The notes beneath the pieces were generated by a model, which had not been told where the DNA came from, made no database searches, and saw nothing but the letters and a program-made list of their open reading frames with translations. Positions 21,972 through 34,880 of a stretch of 64,000 bases of DNA are shown piece after piece. The position numbers and the translations under genes are program-made. How positions within the stretch are numbered: position 1 is the stretch's first letter; each line of letters starts with the position of its first letter. Source of the stretch: Prochilodus magdalenae (taxonomy: Eukaryota; Chordata; Actinopteri; Characiformes; Prochilodontidae); NCBI GenBank assembly GCA_024036415.1, contig JAMWET010001089.1:400501-464500 (forward strand). Reading direction: 5' to 3'.

Positions 21972-23065
21972 TTGGATCTCTCTCTCTCTCTTTCTCGCTC
22001 TGTCGCTCTCTCACTCTCTCTCTCTCTCGCTCTCTCTCTCTTTCTCTCCTTGCTTTCTCTGTCTCTCTATCTCTTACCCTCTCTCTTTTCATCTCTCTTT
22101 CTTTTCCTTTTTCTCCACTTCACTCACTCCTATCCTTACTCAGACACCCTTTTCTCTCTCTTTCTTTTTGTCTCACTTCCTCCCTCTTTCTCTCTCTCAC
22201 ACTCTTTCTCATTTTCTTCCTTTTTCTGTTTCCCTTCCTCTTCTTCCTCTCTCTCCCTCTGCTCCCTCTCCCTCAGTCTCTCTCCCTCTCACACTTTTCT
22301 CTCACTCCTTTTCTCCCTTTTTTCACTCTCTGTTCTATCTCTTACAGACTTGTCTCTCTTCTTTTCTCTTCCGGTCCTCTCTTTCACTCTCACTGTCTCC
22401 TTCCTCTCTCTTACTTTTTTCTTTTCATCCTTTTCTTTCTTTTCCTTACTTACTTTTTTTCTTTATATCTCTCCTTCTATTTCTCTCTCTCCTTCCTGTC
22501 TCTTTTGTTTTCTCTCATTGTCCCTCTCTTTCTGCTCTCTCTGTTTCATCTTCTTCGTCTCACTCTATTCTTCTCTTTCTGTCTTTCTCTCTCTACATTT
22601 TCACATTTTCCTACTTCTTTCTCTTTCCTTCTTCTCTCACTTTTTTCTCTCTCCCCCCTCCTTCTTCATGTTTTCTCACGCTCCCTCCTCTCTCTTTTCC
22701 TCTCTGATTTTCAATCTTTCTCTCGCTCCCTCTCTCCTTCTCATACTCACTATCAGTGTCCCTGATGTTTTCTCTCTCTTCTGCTTCTTCCTTGTCCTCT
22801 TTTTCCTCTCTCTCTTACTCTCCCTCTGTACCTGTTCTCTTTCTCCTACGTAATTCCATCTTCCTCTCTATCTTTGCATTTCTCTCCTTCTTATTCCCAT
22901 CTTTTTATCCTTTCACACTTCTCTTTCTCTCACTCTCTCCTCCTTTCACTCCTGCTCTCACTATGTCTCTCGCTCTTTTTCACCTCCTTCTCTCTCTCCC
23001 TGTTCCTTTTTCACTGCTTTTCTCTTTCTATTTCTGTCCCTCTTTGTCTCTTCATTTCTGAACCC
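21972..23065 (+). repeat. Polypyrimidine (CT-rich) tract, 1.1 kb
   Basis: Nearly pure C/T on the plus strand with short TCTC, TTTC and CTCC runs. It lies in the intron before the polyalanine exon. The open frames of 305 and 309 codons are consequences of composition, because TAA, TAG and TGA are rare in pyrimidine tracts. Confidence 0.95.
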
Positions 23066-23216
23066 CCCCTCAGCTCTTCATCTGCTCTCGTCCTGCCACT
23101 CTTGGTTCTCTCCATCCCTATCTCGTCATCCCTCCCTCCCTGTGCTCTCATTACTGTAATTACCTCATCCTGCGGGGTGAGTCAGCGGGAGAGGAGGCGG
23201 AGGAGTGTCCGAGCGT

Positions 23217-23243
23217 CACTCACACACACACACACTCACAAAA

Positions 23244-23303
<60 letters not shown>

Positions 23304-23612
23304 GCACACACACACGCACACACACAAACACACACACACACACACACTGACAAAAACGCACACACACACACACTCACACTCACAAAAACACAAACACACA
23401 CACACACACACTCACAAAAACACACACACATACACACACGCACACACACTCACAAAAACACACACACAGACACTCACAAAAACACAAACACACACACACA
23501 AAAACACACACACATACACACACGCACACACACTCACAAAAACACACACGCACACACACAAACACACACACACACAAAAACGCACACATACACACACACA
23601 CAGCACACACTC
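23217..23612 (+). repeat. (CA)n-rich tract, about 0.4 kb
   Basis: CA dinucleotides interrupted by CTCACAAAAACG, CGCACA and TACACA variants, with a partial higher-order period around the CTCACAAAAACACACAC motif. It directly follows the pyrimidine tract. Confidence 0.95.
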
Positions 23613-24235
23613 TACCGGCCGTCAATTCAGCTCTTCTTCTGCTTCTCTTTATATTCATCTGTTCTGAAACTCAGTCCACCGGTCCGCATGCTATATATTT
23701 ATTTTATTAGTACACTTAGTTGAGTTATAAGTTATAACTGTAGTTAGGGTTATAATTTGGTTAAACTATGTTTCATAAAGAGATAGCACATCATGAAATT
23801 CCAGCCCACGTTTAGGGCTGTGCCATTTATGCTGGTGGAGGGGGAAATGGGTTTGGTACCCTGCCTCCAAGTGTTTGATGCTAATAGCAGAAACCTGACA
23901 AGAAAATGAGGCATTTTTTGTATCACTGTGACAGGGATGACAGGAGCTAATGTTACTAAGCACCACACACACTCTCTTCTAGGAGCGCTGCACCCACCGT
24001 CGGACGTTGCAGACGGCAGAGTCTAATCCAGTTTAACCCCTTAAACTCTACGAGTGAGAATATAGGCTCCCAGTTCAGTTCCTCACTCTCATGTTCATGC
24101 GCGTTACAGATCAGTCACTGAATCATTTATAGAAGCTTCTAAATAAAATCAGTCTTCAGAATAATAGCCTAGGGTTCAAGGGGTTAACCTTTTACACGCT
24201 AACAGATCTTTTCTCCTTCCTCCCTTCCTCCTGCT

Positions 24236-24239
24236 TTCT

Positions 24240-24301
<62 letters not shown>

Positions 24302-24333
24302 TCTCTTTCTCTCTCTCTCTCTCACTCTCTCTC

Positions 24334-24378
<45 letters not shown>

Positions 24379-24398
24379 ATCTCTCTCTCTCACTCTCT
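24236..24398 (+). repeat. (CT)n tract upstream of the VGRQ exon
   Basis: A CT run of about 160 nt with a few TTTC and CACT interruptions, ending about 45 nt before the exon acceptor at 24440-24441. Another 35-nt (CT)n run follows the exon at 24580-24614. Confidence 0.95.
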
Positions 24399-24441
24399 GT
24401 CGCGTGTGTTTGTGCTGGGTGTGTGTGTACGTCTCTGGCAG

Positions 24442-24534
24442 TGGGTCGGCAGACCACAGCTCCGGCCTCAGTCTCAGCAGCCGCGGCAGCTGCTGCAGCT
24501 GCAGCCGGCACTACAGCCGGCCTGGTGGAACAAG
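24442..24534 (+). CDS. camk2b: camk2b linker exon: VGRQTTAPA with polyalanine
   Basis: A 93-nt exon, phase 1 to phase 1, so it can be skipped without a frame change. With the preceding G it encodes VGRQTTAPASVS, ten consecutive alanines, then GTTAGLVEQ. The start and end match the CAMK2B linker exon (VGRQTTAPA...GLVEQ), which supports the beta call. The middle is replaced by an alanine run written with mixed GCN codons; the mammalian exon is about six residues shorter from memory. The acceptor is TGGCAG and the donor CAAG|GTAGCC. Confidence 0.9.
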
Positions 24535-27500
24535 GTAGCCTGCCCCACGCCCCTCAGAGGACTCTCCACCTCTTTTTTTGATCTCTCTCTCTCTCTCTCC
24601 CTCTCTCTCTCTCGGTCTCTCTTGTTCTTTATCTTTCCTCTGTATCTCTCATTTGTGTATCAGAGCCCACATTTTGGCATGGAACCTAGCATGTCACGAT
24701 CACGGCTTATATGTCTTATAGTGACTGGTGCACTGTGGACAGAAGCATCTGGCTGACCATTTGAAGAAATATATATATTTAGGGATGTCCCGTTCGAGTC
24801 TTATGGTCATCAATCCTGATCTGTGTATCTGTCGATACCATGTGCGCTCTATATTTGCGTTACTAGATAATACAGATGTACACTGCACTCTGCATATTTA
24901 AAGCTCTTGTTAACCCTTTATGCTAATGCATGGCAGTTTGTGCTGGTTAATCAACTCTACTCTGCTAATCACATCAGTGCTGTTACATTTATATAAAATA
25001 TAAAGAGCACGATTTTGATTCCACTTGTGTCACAGATTAATTTTGAACATGGCAACACATGAATAGAAATGTAAGTCACAAATCAGTCATGTTGTGATGT
25101 TACTGTGCTAATGTTGTGTGCTCTAAATGAGCTTGCATGCACAGAAAGCTGAAATGCTGATACTTTACGCTGATGCTAAACTCTGGAAACAGATTTTAAG
25201 GGGTCATCGCCAAATTCTCCCAATGAGGTTTGTTATTTTGAATTGTGCTTTATATCTCCTTGCCACTAATGGGAATAAAAACAACCCCACCAATGCATTT
25301 TAATGGATAACTTGGTGGTCTCTGACCTTTATTACCAGCACAATTAATAGGCAGTCATTTTACTGGATATGTGTATTGCCATCTAGCTGTATAAGGCCAA
25401 CTCACGATCAAGACATTTCTCAAGTGCTATTAGCCTCCATATTGCTGCCCTCAAAAATGATTTGTACCTATTCAGCACCCATTCTTAAGTAAAAAATTTG
25501 GGGGGGTGTCCCCATCTGCAGCTGTCCCCAGAACCGTCCTTGTTTTCAACAGTGAATTAAAAACACATTGTAAAGGTCTAAGAAAGACTTGGCCAACAGA
25601 ACTATCTACTAAGGTATCTTCTACTACGACTAGCTCGACTAGTTTTAAAACTAGTTTAAAACTCCCCGCCCTGATGCTAGCAAGGGTCAAGTGAGGCTTT
25701 TCATGACACGAGATGACAATCAACAAACGTGCATAGTTCTTAAACTGCTTCACATTTTCAGCCATCCATATATGACTAAAGGCATATGGGGTTAGCAGCC
25801 GTCACTGTCTCTGAAGGCCAATATGAAATCTGCTGTTTGCATAAATACTGCATGATGGAACACACATAGGGAAGTTTTTATTTGGTGGAGCTACATCATA
25901 AGGTAGCCGACATAGTTGATGGGCGTCTGTGTTAACGTTAGCTACTTAGCTTTCATCTGGCTTTCTGCAGCTTTGGAAAGCAACATATTCCTGGTCAGTA
26001 TGATCTTTTCGATATTCGTTCTTCCTCCTTTTTTTTATTAACTTTTTGTTGTTATTGTCTCTGACAGCCGTTACAGTGGGTCTCATTGAAGTCAGGTGTC
26101 TAGCTGACTAGGTGTATAGGGCCAGGCTTCCCACTGTGTGCTGTGCATGTGCAACATGATTGACAGGCATGTAGAAACAAAAGTGAGACATAGGCGATCT
26201 ACAGGGGTTGGACAATGAAACTGAAACACCTGGTTTTAGACCACAATCATTTATTAGTATGGTGTAGGGCCTCCTTTTGCGGCCAATACAGCGTCAGTTC
26301 GTCTTGGGAATGACATAGACAAGTCCTGCACAGTGGTCAGAAGGAATTTAAGCCATTCTTCTTGCAGGATAGTGGCCAGGTCACTACGTGATGCTGGTGG
26401 AGGTTCGTCCTTCTTGGTGGTATGCTGACATTACCCTGGATACCGTGGCTCTTGATACATCACAAAGACTTGCTGTCTTGGTCACAGATGCGCCAGCAAG
26501 ACGTGCACCAACAGTTTGTCCTCTTTTGAACTCTGGTATGTCACCCATAATGTTGTGTGCATTGCAGTATTTTGAGCAGAACTGTGCTCTTACCTGCTAA
26601 CTGAACCTTCACACTCTGCTCTTACTGGTGCAATGTGCAATTAATGAAGATTGGCCACCAGGCTGGTCCAATTTAGCCATGAGACCTCCCACACTAAAAT
26701 GACAGGTGTTTCAGTTTTATTGTCCAACCCCTGTACATCATGAGTTCTCCTCAGTGCAGTGTAAAATAATCTTAAAACGGGATTGCAGTTTGATCAGGCT
26801 TAATGTGACTGAAACTGATGAAGTGATGGAACGATATTGATCTTTTAGCTCTGTTCGGGACATCCCTAGTTATAATTATTACACCTCATTATCCTGGGTT
26901 TCTCTACAATCTGTCCCCTTCCTGTTCCTACTTTACTTTCCTTACCCTGCCTATTCTGTTTTCTGTCTCTCTATATCTCCTCATGCCTCTCTTCCATCTC
27001 TCTCCTTCCCTTCCTATCCTTTTACACCCCCTGCTCCATCTCCCCTCCTCATCTTCTGTAACCTGTTCTGTCAGAGGTCAGCATGTTCCATCATCTTGCA
27101 CTCGCTGCCACCACCTACCCTCACTCGCTGCCCTTTCACTGCTCCCATATTCCAGCTGTGCTCTCATTCTCTACCTACACCTCTTACCCATTCTCTCTCA
27201 CCCTCCTCCCCTTCTCATTTCCTCTCACTCTCTCTTTCGCTTTCTACACTCTCTTTTGCTCTCTCTCTGGTTCCCTGTCACTTCTCTCCTGATAGGTCTC
27301 TCTCCCACCCCAGTGCTCCTGTGCCTGCTGATTTGCTGAATGCTGCACGGAGGCCACATGCATGTATTGCAATGCTGAAGACGGCCCAAGTCGCATTGCA
27401 TGAATGAATGAGAAGACTTTAATCTTTGCATTAAGGAAAGGGGGTTCAATGTCAGTGAAGTGGGGTGAAATGCCATATGCTGGTTGGGGATCAATCGATT

Positions 27501-30500
27501 GATTGGTCCTATGTGCTGTAGAACTGGGTTAGAATTCTCTTACCGGTGAAGTTGAATGCTGTACATTGAGGGACAGTGGTGTTGCTGGATTTGTGATGAC
27601 CATCTTTTTTTTTTTTTTTATGAAATAAATGAACCTCATTGCACACAGCTGACCTAGTCCGGCTTCACCCAGATATGTGTACTTTTACAGAGCGTTGGCA
27701 AAATCCCATTTAGGCTAATGAGGATTAGTCTTCCATGTCATTATACATTTGGAAGTTTGCCAGCCTTTTGGAAGGACTGTCCAAGCTTGCAGAAGTTACC
27801 GTTTTTGGGTGGATAGTTGAGTTAAGCCTTTTAATAGAACTCAGTATGATGAGGACAAGAGCTGGTGACTTGGTTTAGTCATACCACGCCTAATAAAGAT
27901 CTAGAAGTCAAGTTGATCAGTCCTAGATTCTCGTATGTGTATTTTTAACAATGGCCTTGATATTACTGCTGTAAATTTTGCCCTTTTGGAAGGGCAGCTT
28001 ACTGGTTCACTTTCTCCGTCTTGCTGTAGCAACAGGGCCTTGGCTCAGGCGCCTTGTTCTGCTCTAAGCTGTGACTGACTTTCTTTTCTCTCCAGCTTTT
28101 GCCAAACTCTCTGTGCGGTGTCTTTGTCCTTGTGCGTCTCTGTGCGTTTATTTGTGGGTCCGAGGTTCATTTGGGCAAGCGGTCAAATTCGTTACCACCC
28201 CTCCTCCCCAGGTGCCACTGAAACAGGAGGAGTTCAGGCACTTTTGGTCGAAGTGCTCCTTGTATGTAGTGTAGTGTTATGGTTCCACTCACCTGTGGTC
28301 AAATTCAAGCTGACTCAAACTCTTCCCAAGTCAGCATGCATTTGAACCCCCTGCCCTCTGTCAACGACCAAAGGTCTTCCGCACGCACCTTCTTTGTTTT
28401 TTTATCTATCTTTCTCTCTCTCTCTCTCTTAATCCATTCTCTCCTAATCTCTCTCCCTCTTTGCCTTATCTTCCTCTCCGCTCTCTAAAACTTGTGCCAA
28501 GGTAAGGATTCTCTCTCTTCCTTCCTTCTTTTCTCTCTGACCCTCTCTTTCTCTCTGTCTCAGCATCTGTAGCTCTGTAAGAACGAAATGTCGGACACTT
28601 TTTACACTCTTTACTCCGTTGCCATGGTAGTGGCTTGGCGACGGTGTCATGTACAGATAAGGGGGTTCGCACAGTCATCTCATTTACTTGATTATAAGCT
28701 AATGTAACTCATTCATCATCCGATAGCTTGGCTGTTAGACTGAACTGTGGGTGATGTTGTATTTAATAATGCTTTATAAAAAGGGGAAGTTTTGATGAAT
28801 GATGAGAATATGATATCACCTGCACCTTCACCTCTAGGGTTCACTACTGCGTGAGCGTGTGTGTGAGTGTTAGAGAGAGTGTGTAAGCTTCTATGCGTAC
28901 TGGAGACTATGTAGGGATGTAACAGAATCCAAGTATTCGGCATACAGCTCCAAGTTACATATTGAAAAGGCGGTATTCCGAATACAGTTACATTGTTACA
29001 TTAATATTTTAGGAGGATTCTTAAAGAATTCATCATTTTTTTATTTATTCATACAATAAATAAAAATAACGTACAGTTTTTAAACCTTCATTAAGGCTTG
29101 TTTATTAACGACACTCCATAATCAACTCAGCTCCATAATTACTGCCTCCTTGGAAAAGATGGAAGCCAACAAAGTAATGGAAGTTTTGGGGTGGTATCTG
29201 GAATGTCCGGTGCCCCTCTGAAATTCTCCTCCTATTGCCTCATTGTATGGCAGGTGTTTGTGCTTTAAGAGGATCTTGAGAGCCACACATGATGGAAACT
29301 CGATTAGCTCAGTCCCATGCTGAACATATAAGGACAAATAGAATCTGTAATTGAAGTAAATGAAGTAACAGAAACGTTAATACATTTTTTAATTTAAGTT
29401 TTATTAAGACCACATTTAACACAGAGTGTTCAGGAGATCTTAAGTGGCTAACCATGACCGTTCATGTCTGTTTTGCAGGATATGTGTATGTGTTGACAGA
29501 GGTCAGATGAAAATGAACTGGGTATGAAAGTGTCCACTGTTAAGGCTGTTATTGAGCAGCTTTAGGAATCTGGGAGGTTTTGGGCTGTTTTTTCCTCTAG
29601 TGGTTCTTATAACCTTGTTAGAATACGTGGACTCCATAAAGTACCAGGAGATTTATATTGACATTCTGGTTGCTTCTGCTGAAAAGCTGAAACTGGGTCA
29701 TCTTCCAGCAGGACTGTGATCCAAAACAAATCCATTTCAGTGTGAGGTTGAGCTGATTAACCATAAAAGCTTTTTTTTGCTCATCTTTACCAACAGTGCC
29801 AATAATTATGGAGCTGACTGCGTACATAATCAGGCTTACTCGAAAACTGATAGACCGAATGTGTGTGTGTACAGTCCTGTGCAAAAACAATTAACCCAGG
29901 CAGTAGGTATGTTTTTGCCTTGAAAACATTATTTAACATTAGCATAAATGCAAATAGACATCACCAACGCGCCTGATTGAACTCAGTAAAGCATTGATGA
30001 GCTAAACCACATATTGGACTACAAACACTGAGCTGCTGTGTGGAGAAGCTGAAGGGACGTTTGCGCTAATAATCTGACAACTTCACTATTTATTGTGTTA
30101 ATGTTCGTAGTTTATCATTAGCGTTAGTCCTCGCAAAAAATAGCATTACGTAGCATCTTATCAGGTGACCCAGCTGTTTTGCACAGTACTGTATCCGTGT
30201 GCACACTCCTGCATGTGCAGTGGAGCCCATCCCTCAGTGTGCATGCACCCTCTGCCCCTCCCAGAGGGCAGCGATGCCCCCCCTTTGATGTAATCTACCT
30301 GTGTTAGGGATTTTCTCCTGTGGCCACTGTGCTGCACGCTGCCCTCCATCCACTCCGCTCTTTACCCACTCTCTGCTCAAAAGCCCCTTTAATCCTCTGT
30401 GAGGAGAGACAGCGGCCGGGCCGGACCCAGCAGGGCTCTGTACAAGGTCCCAGCATTTCGGCTGGCTCGCTGGTTATGGTGACTGCTGTTCTCTCTTTTC

Positions 30501-30538
30501 TGCACCCATGTTTACCCTCCCTCTCTCCCCCTCTGCAG
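24535..30538 (+). other. Intron, 6.0 kb
   Basis: It includes an inverted internally deleted Tc1-like element at 26202-26733, CT-rich low-complexity sequence around 26940-27300 and 28415-28560, and AT-rich unique sequence. ORFs of about 100 codons in the CT-rich parts are compositional. Confidence 0.8.
26202..26733 (-). mobile_element. Tc1/mariner-like element, internally deleted, copy B (inverted)
   Basis: The same family as 17102-17629 in the opposite orientation, flanked by TA at 26200-26201 and 26734-26735. The terminal repeats CAGGGGTTGGACAATGAAAC and the inverse of CAGGGGTTGGACAATAAAAC are both well preserved. It retains the transposase N-terminal region on the minus strand, then a different 3' piece including AGGACTTGTCTATGTCATTC read on the minus strand. 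Its internal deletion therefore differs from copy A. Confidence 0.9.
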
Positions 30539-30576
30539 CAGCCAAGAGCCTGCTCAACAAGAAGGCTGATGTCAAG
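30539..30576 (+). CDS. camk2b: camk2b linker exon: AAKSLLNKKADVK
   Basis: A 38-nt exon, phase 1 to phase 0. With the preceding G it encodes AAKSLLNKKADVK, the short basic linker exon of CaMKII genes (AAKSLLNKKADGVK in mammalian beta), here lacking the Gly. Because it changes phase, it must be paired with the phase 0-to-1 exon at 45020-45068. The acceptor is CTGCAG and the donor AAG|GTAAGG. Confidence 0.92.
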
Positions 30577-30616
30577 GTAAGGCCAGTTTCACTTACTAGA
30601 ACTACTTGACACATAT

Positions 30617-30660
<44 letters not shown>

Positions 30661-32396
30661 TTCTCTGTCTCTTGTTTTCTCTTCTCTTCCTCTGTTTATG
30701 CCCCTGTTCTTTAGTGCCAAAGCTTTCCCCCTTTATAATAGACAAATATTGTCTTTCCCCTCTAGGCGCTTCGTCCCCGCTGAGTTAGGGTTTAAAGCCT
30801 GGATTTTTAGCCTGTTTGTCATTCGACAGCAGTGTTTGTCTGTTTTTCTCCTGCTGTGTGTCTTTTAGGCCTGTCACAATTATTACATAACCGCCTGTAT
30901 TATTTAAGCTGGCAGCAATTACTTTCCACAGTTGTTTAGTTTTCATAATCATGTTTACATTACCATAGACAGAATGGGATTTGTACCGGTGGGTTGAGGC
31001 AAATACATATAACAATTCAAACTTGCAGAACAAAGGTTCTACTCCTGACTGGTACTATAACTATGAGGTGGCAGCGAGTGATAGTTGTTTATTTGAGCTT
31101 TGCGATGTTTGTTTATTAAGCCACACTCAGGCTTTGTAATTTGTTAAATTGTTAATTGTAATATTTTATATCACAAATTATTATCAGGCAATAGTCTATG
31201 ATCGTGACCGGCCTGCTGTCTTTTGTGGTCATGTTAGTCAATGTGTTTGCTTCTGTGTAAGCTTGGACCAGCTAAGTTAGGTGCCACTTGTCAGGCTGGT
31301 GGAGTCCAAGTAAAGTGCAGTATAAACACTCTAACGTGACGTTCGTTGTTTGTTCATTTCTGACCCCATTTCAGACCAAATCGTGCTTGAAATTTGCCAG
31401 AAAACCACATGGGGCTCGCCTCGAGCTACAGCGGCTGCCGCTAATGCCTCATCCACCGCACTTTTAGCCGTAGTGCCATAACTGTCACTAGCAGGGGGAA
31501 TATGAGCAGATGTTGACCCCTGCACTCCAGCGAACTGCGAGATGCGCTCAGTGAGGATTCATTCGGGCTGATGGCACATTATCCCCTCCCTTTTGCCTCA
31601 GCCATGCTGCAGAAGTAGACACAAGCCTCTCCTCCACTCTGTGCTAGCGATTGGATGGGGAGTAATCTGAAAAATAATCCTCTCCAGGCGCGCATTCCTC
31701 ATTCGGAGCGTTAATCATACCTTACATAATCTGGTAGCATGCCGACAGTAAAAAGCACTCAGAGTAGAATTCGGTGGCGATTATGCAGCCCCCCCTGCCC
31801 CTTCTGATGGCTTATATCTGTAACATGGTGCACTAAATAGCTGTTTTGAATTCGGCTGCCTCTGACATGTCTGACATGTCAGTAGGTATTTTTTTTCTAT
31901 GATGCTGAAAAATCAGTAGAAAAAAGCTCCAGATTATTTCCTGATTTTAATGAGACTGTTTGGTGAAAAATCTACACAAAAACCACATAACCCTTATCAT
32001 TTCTTACCTCAGATCTACTGGGCTAGTCAAGTTAGCTTCTATAGTTGTGCACTGAAACTACAAGGTTAATAGGCTAACAAGTTGGAAAAATAGTCCACAA
32101 ATAAGCAAACAGCAGCCTAAACTGTCCAACACTCGCCTCAGCTGACAAATGTAGAGATTAGCAGTTTACAGCAGTTTAGGTTTGAGATGAGGTGCTACTG
32201 TGGGATGATGGACGCTGAGGGTTTTGTCACTTTTCATAGAAAACAATGTGTCATAATGTCAAACTACCAAACTACGAGTGTCAGAAAGTCAGTTTGAGAC
32301 TAAAACTCAGCATAATGTCGTGGCTGGTAGAACATTTGGTGTAGTTTATGTGGTATGTAAATTACATTTTTGATTCATCTGTTGTTTTGCCTTTAC

Positions 32397-32935
32397 ACCC
32401 TTTCTTTCTTTCTATCCGCCTCTCCTTTCTTCCTTTCTTTCTTTCTTTTCTCCTCTCCTTTCTTTCTTTCTTTCTTTCTTACTTTCTTTCTTTCTTTTCT
32501 CCTCTCCTTTCTTTCTTTCTTTCTTTCTTTCCTCCTCTCCTTTCTTCCTTTCTTTCTTTCTTTTCTCCTCTCCTTTCTTTCTTTCTTTCTTTCTTTTTTT
32601 CTTTCCTCCTCTCCTTTCTTTCTTTCTTTCGATCCTCCTCTCCTTTCTTTTTTTCTTTCTTTCTTTCTTTCTTTCTTTCTATCCTCCTCTCCTTTCTTTC
32701 TTTCTTTCTTTCTTTGTTTTTTTTCTTTCTTTCTTCCTTACTTGCTTACTTTCTTTAATACTTTCTTTCGAACTTTCTTTCTGTTTTTTTCTTTCCTGCT
32801 TTCTTTCATTTTTACATTCTTTCTATCTTACTTTCTTTCTTCCTATTTTTCTTTCTTTCTTACTTTCTTTTATACATTCTTTCATATATTCTTTCTTTCT
32901 TTCTTTTTTAATTTTTCTTTCTTGCTTGCTTGGTG
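32397..32935 (+). repeat. (TTTC)n-rich tract
   Basis: A TTTC tetranucleotide array of about 0.54 kb with a higher-order pattern in which TCCTCTCC blocks recur about every 50-60 bp between about 32450 and 32690, decaying 3'. ORFs through it are low complexity. Confidence 0.95.
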
Positions 32936-34777
32936 GTTTGCTTGCTTGCTTTTCGTTCTTTGGGCACTTTTGGTACTTTTTTTTTATACACAGTTTTACA
33001 CACAGTTAAGCAGAACATGTATACAAAATATGAAAACATAACCTTTCCATCATCATAACTGAGCAGAATGCCACCTATTAATTGGGGATACTTGTAAAAC
33101 TCACATTTTATTAAATCCTGTTTTATGGTGTTTGAACCAGATGAGCTTTCTGACCTACATACAAGAAAATACATTCGGTAAAATAAAGGTGATTAGAAAA
33201 AGCTATATCAAACATTTAAAATTAATACAAAGTAGATAAGAAAAATATCATCTGTAGTTTATGGGCTTGGTATGGGTTTAGGGCTGCTAAGTTATAACTA
33301 CAGAGAGAATAATACAGTGCTTGGAGCGCCCTCTGAAATAGCAGTCCTCTTTGACATCACAGGAACGTGGGAGATGTATGAGGTAACAGCGAAAGGCACC
33401 TGTTTCTTCCTCAATTCCTTACACCTTAGTTTATGACAACAGGGGTCAGCAGGCTCTTCGATGAGCTGTATCTCTTCCCTCATCCAGAGTCGCGTTTTGG
33501 TGTTTGCTTAATTACTTATTTATTGAGCCACCCCGCGTGTAATCGTTTGGAGGAGCAGCGCCTAATGCATAACGCTGATGTGATTGTCCGTCTGACGGGA
33601 TCATTTGGGGAATTAGAGTAATCTTTTATCCCCTACCAATCAATCAGTCAAGTTACATATCGGTTACATTACCAGACCTTCTCTGGTGAGACTAATTCTT
33701 CACAAAACTCTTATGACAGTGGCTGAAGTCGTGCAGAAAGAGTCTTGAAGGTGTGAATATGGAGAAATATTGGCCTGTTTGCTGTGATGATTCACAGATA
33801 ACGCTGCCATAGGAATTCCAGTGGATGGCCAAAAGCACATTCTTCTTAAACTTGTTTAACCCCATTCATGGCCAGGACCCACCGGCAGTTCCAAAGTTTT
33901 ACTACACACTTATAACCAAAGTCTTAGTCTTAACACCTTCAGTAATACACCACAAAAACCTGTTTCGCTCTCCCCTACCTTTCTCTCTCCCCTCTGTTCT
34001 CTCTTTCATTCCCTTGCCCTTTTTCCCTCCCTCCCGCTCTAGCCCTTTCGCTGCCTGCTTGTAGCCGCATCTCATTCAGCTGAGCTTGCCGCCCACAGAC
34101 CAGCGGTGCACTGACCATCTCTCAGCCACACTTTCAAACAGCTCTTGCCAGCTCGCGCAGTGGTGGGGTTAACCCTTGCAAGCGTAGGGCTATTACCATG
34201 CGACTGTATGCACAACAGTAACATCATCACATTCGAACAATATTAAATGATCTCCTCTTCTGCTGGAGAGCGCAAACGTGGGTATGACAGAGGTTTAGGC
34301 ACCACTTGCTTCACAACTCAGAGTGTGACCATTTTAACGAAGGGGAAAGATGAAGATTTCATAGTGTACGTGGCAAACGTCAGCAAGGGGACACAGTTAT
34401 TATTCCAGTTCCCTTTTAGCCGCATGGGCAGCTTCAGTCTTCCCCTGTCTCTGTACCTCCACGCTTTAGCTGTAGACCACTTCACCACTATCATCTCAGA
34501 TCATCTCATCATCTCAACTCCAGTTATCCTTCTCTCTGCATCTCTGTCCTCCCTCTTGCGCTACATATGCGCTTGTGTCTGTGTGTGTGATAGGCAGTGA
34601 AGGGTGGGGTCACCTCAGTGGGGAATGTAGCTCCCGCTCCAGGAATAGCTGGCAGTCTGAACCCTGGGAACCGAGAGACAGAAATAGACGCCTCTGCGCC
34701 TCACTCATCGCTTAGCAACTGGCTCAACATGCTCCTGCATACTGACATTTTAGGCTTTTTCTCGCATTTTCATCCTG

Positions 34778-34779
<2 letters not shown>

Positions 34780-34815
<36 letters not shown>

Positions 34816-34880
34816 ACTCTCTCTCTCTCTCTCTCTCACACTCTCTCTCTCTCTCTCTCTCTCACTCTCTCTCTATCTAT
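34780..34880 (+). repeat. (CT)n microsatellite
   Basis: A CT run of about 100 nt with occasional CACT and TTTC interruptions. Confidence 0.95.

Larger units (their letters stand above)
19941..24441 (+). other. Intron, 4.5 kb, repeat-dominated
   Basis: It holds the 49-bp CCAAT-containing minisatellite (about 20235-21050, decaying to about 21360), a polypyrimidine tract of about 1.1 kb (21972-23065), a (CA)n-rich tract (23217-23612) and a (CT)n tract (24236-24398) ending about 45 nt before the acceptor. The long Ser/Leu/Phe and Thr/His ORFs here are low-complexity artefacts. Confidence 0.9.

Noticed and set aside
21848..23350. Long Ser/Leu/Phe-rich ORFs (305, 309, 179, 158 codons)
   Set aside because: Low-complexity translation of a polypyrimidine tract.
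23205..23723. Thr/His and Cys/Val repeat ORFs on both strands
   Set aside because: Translations of the CA/TG repeat tract.
28200..28260. Possible exon after CCCCAG (reading PLKQEEFRH)
   Set aside because: No CaMKII similarity and no suitable donor in the required phase.
32348..33041. Phe/Leu/Ser ORFs of 136 and 223 codons
   Set aside because: Translations of the TTTC repeat.
34590..34760. Possible extra linker exon (VKGGVTSVGNVAPAPG frame)
   Set aside because: There is an AG upstream and an attractive open frame, but I found no convincing donor in phase and no family counterpart.
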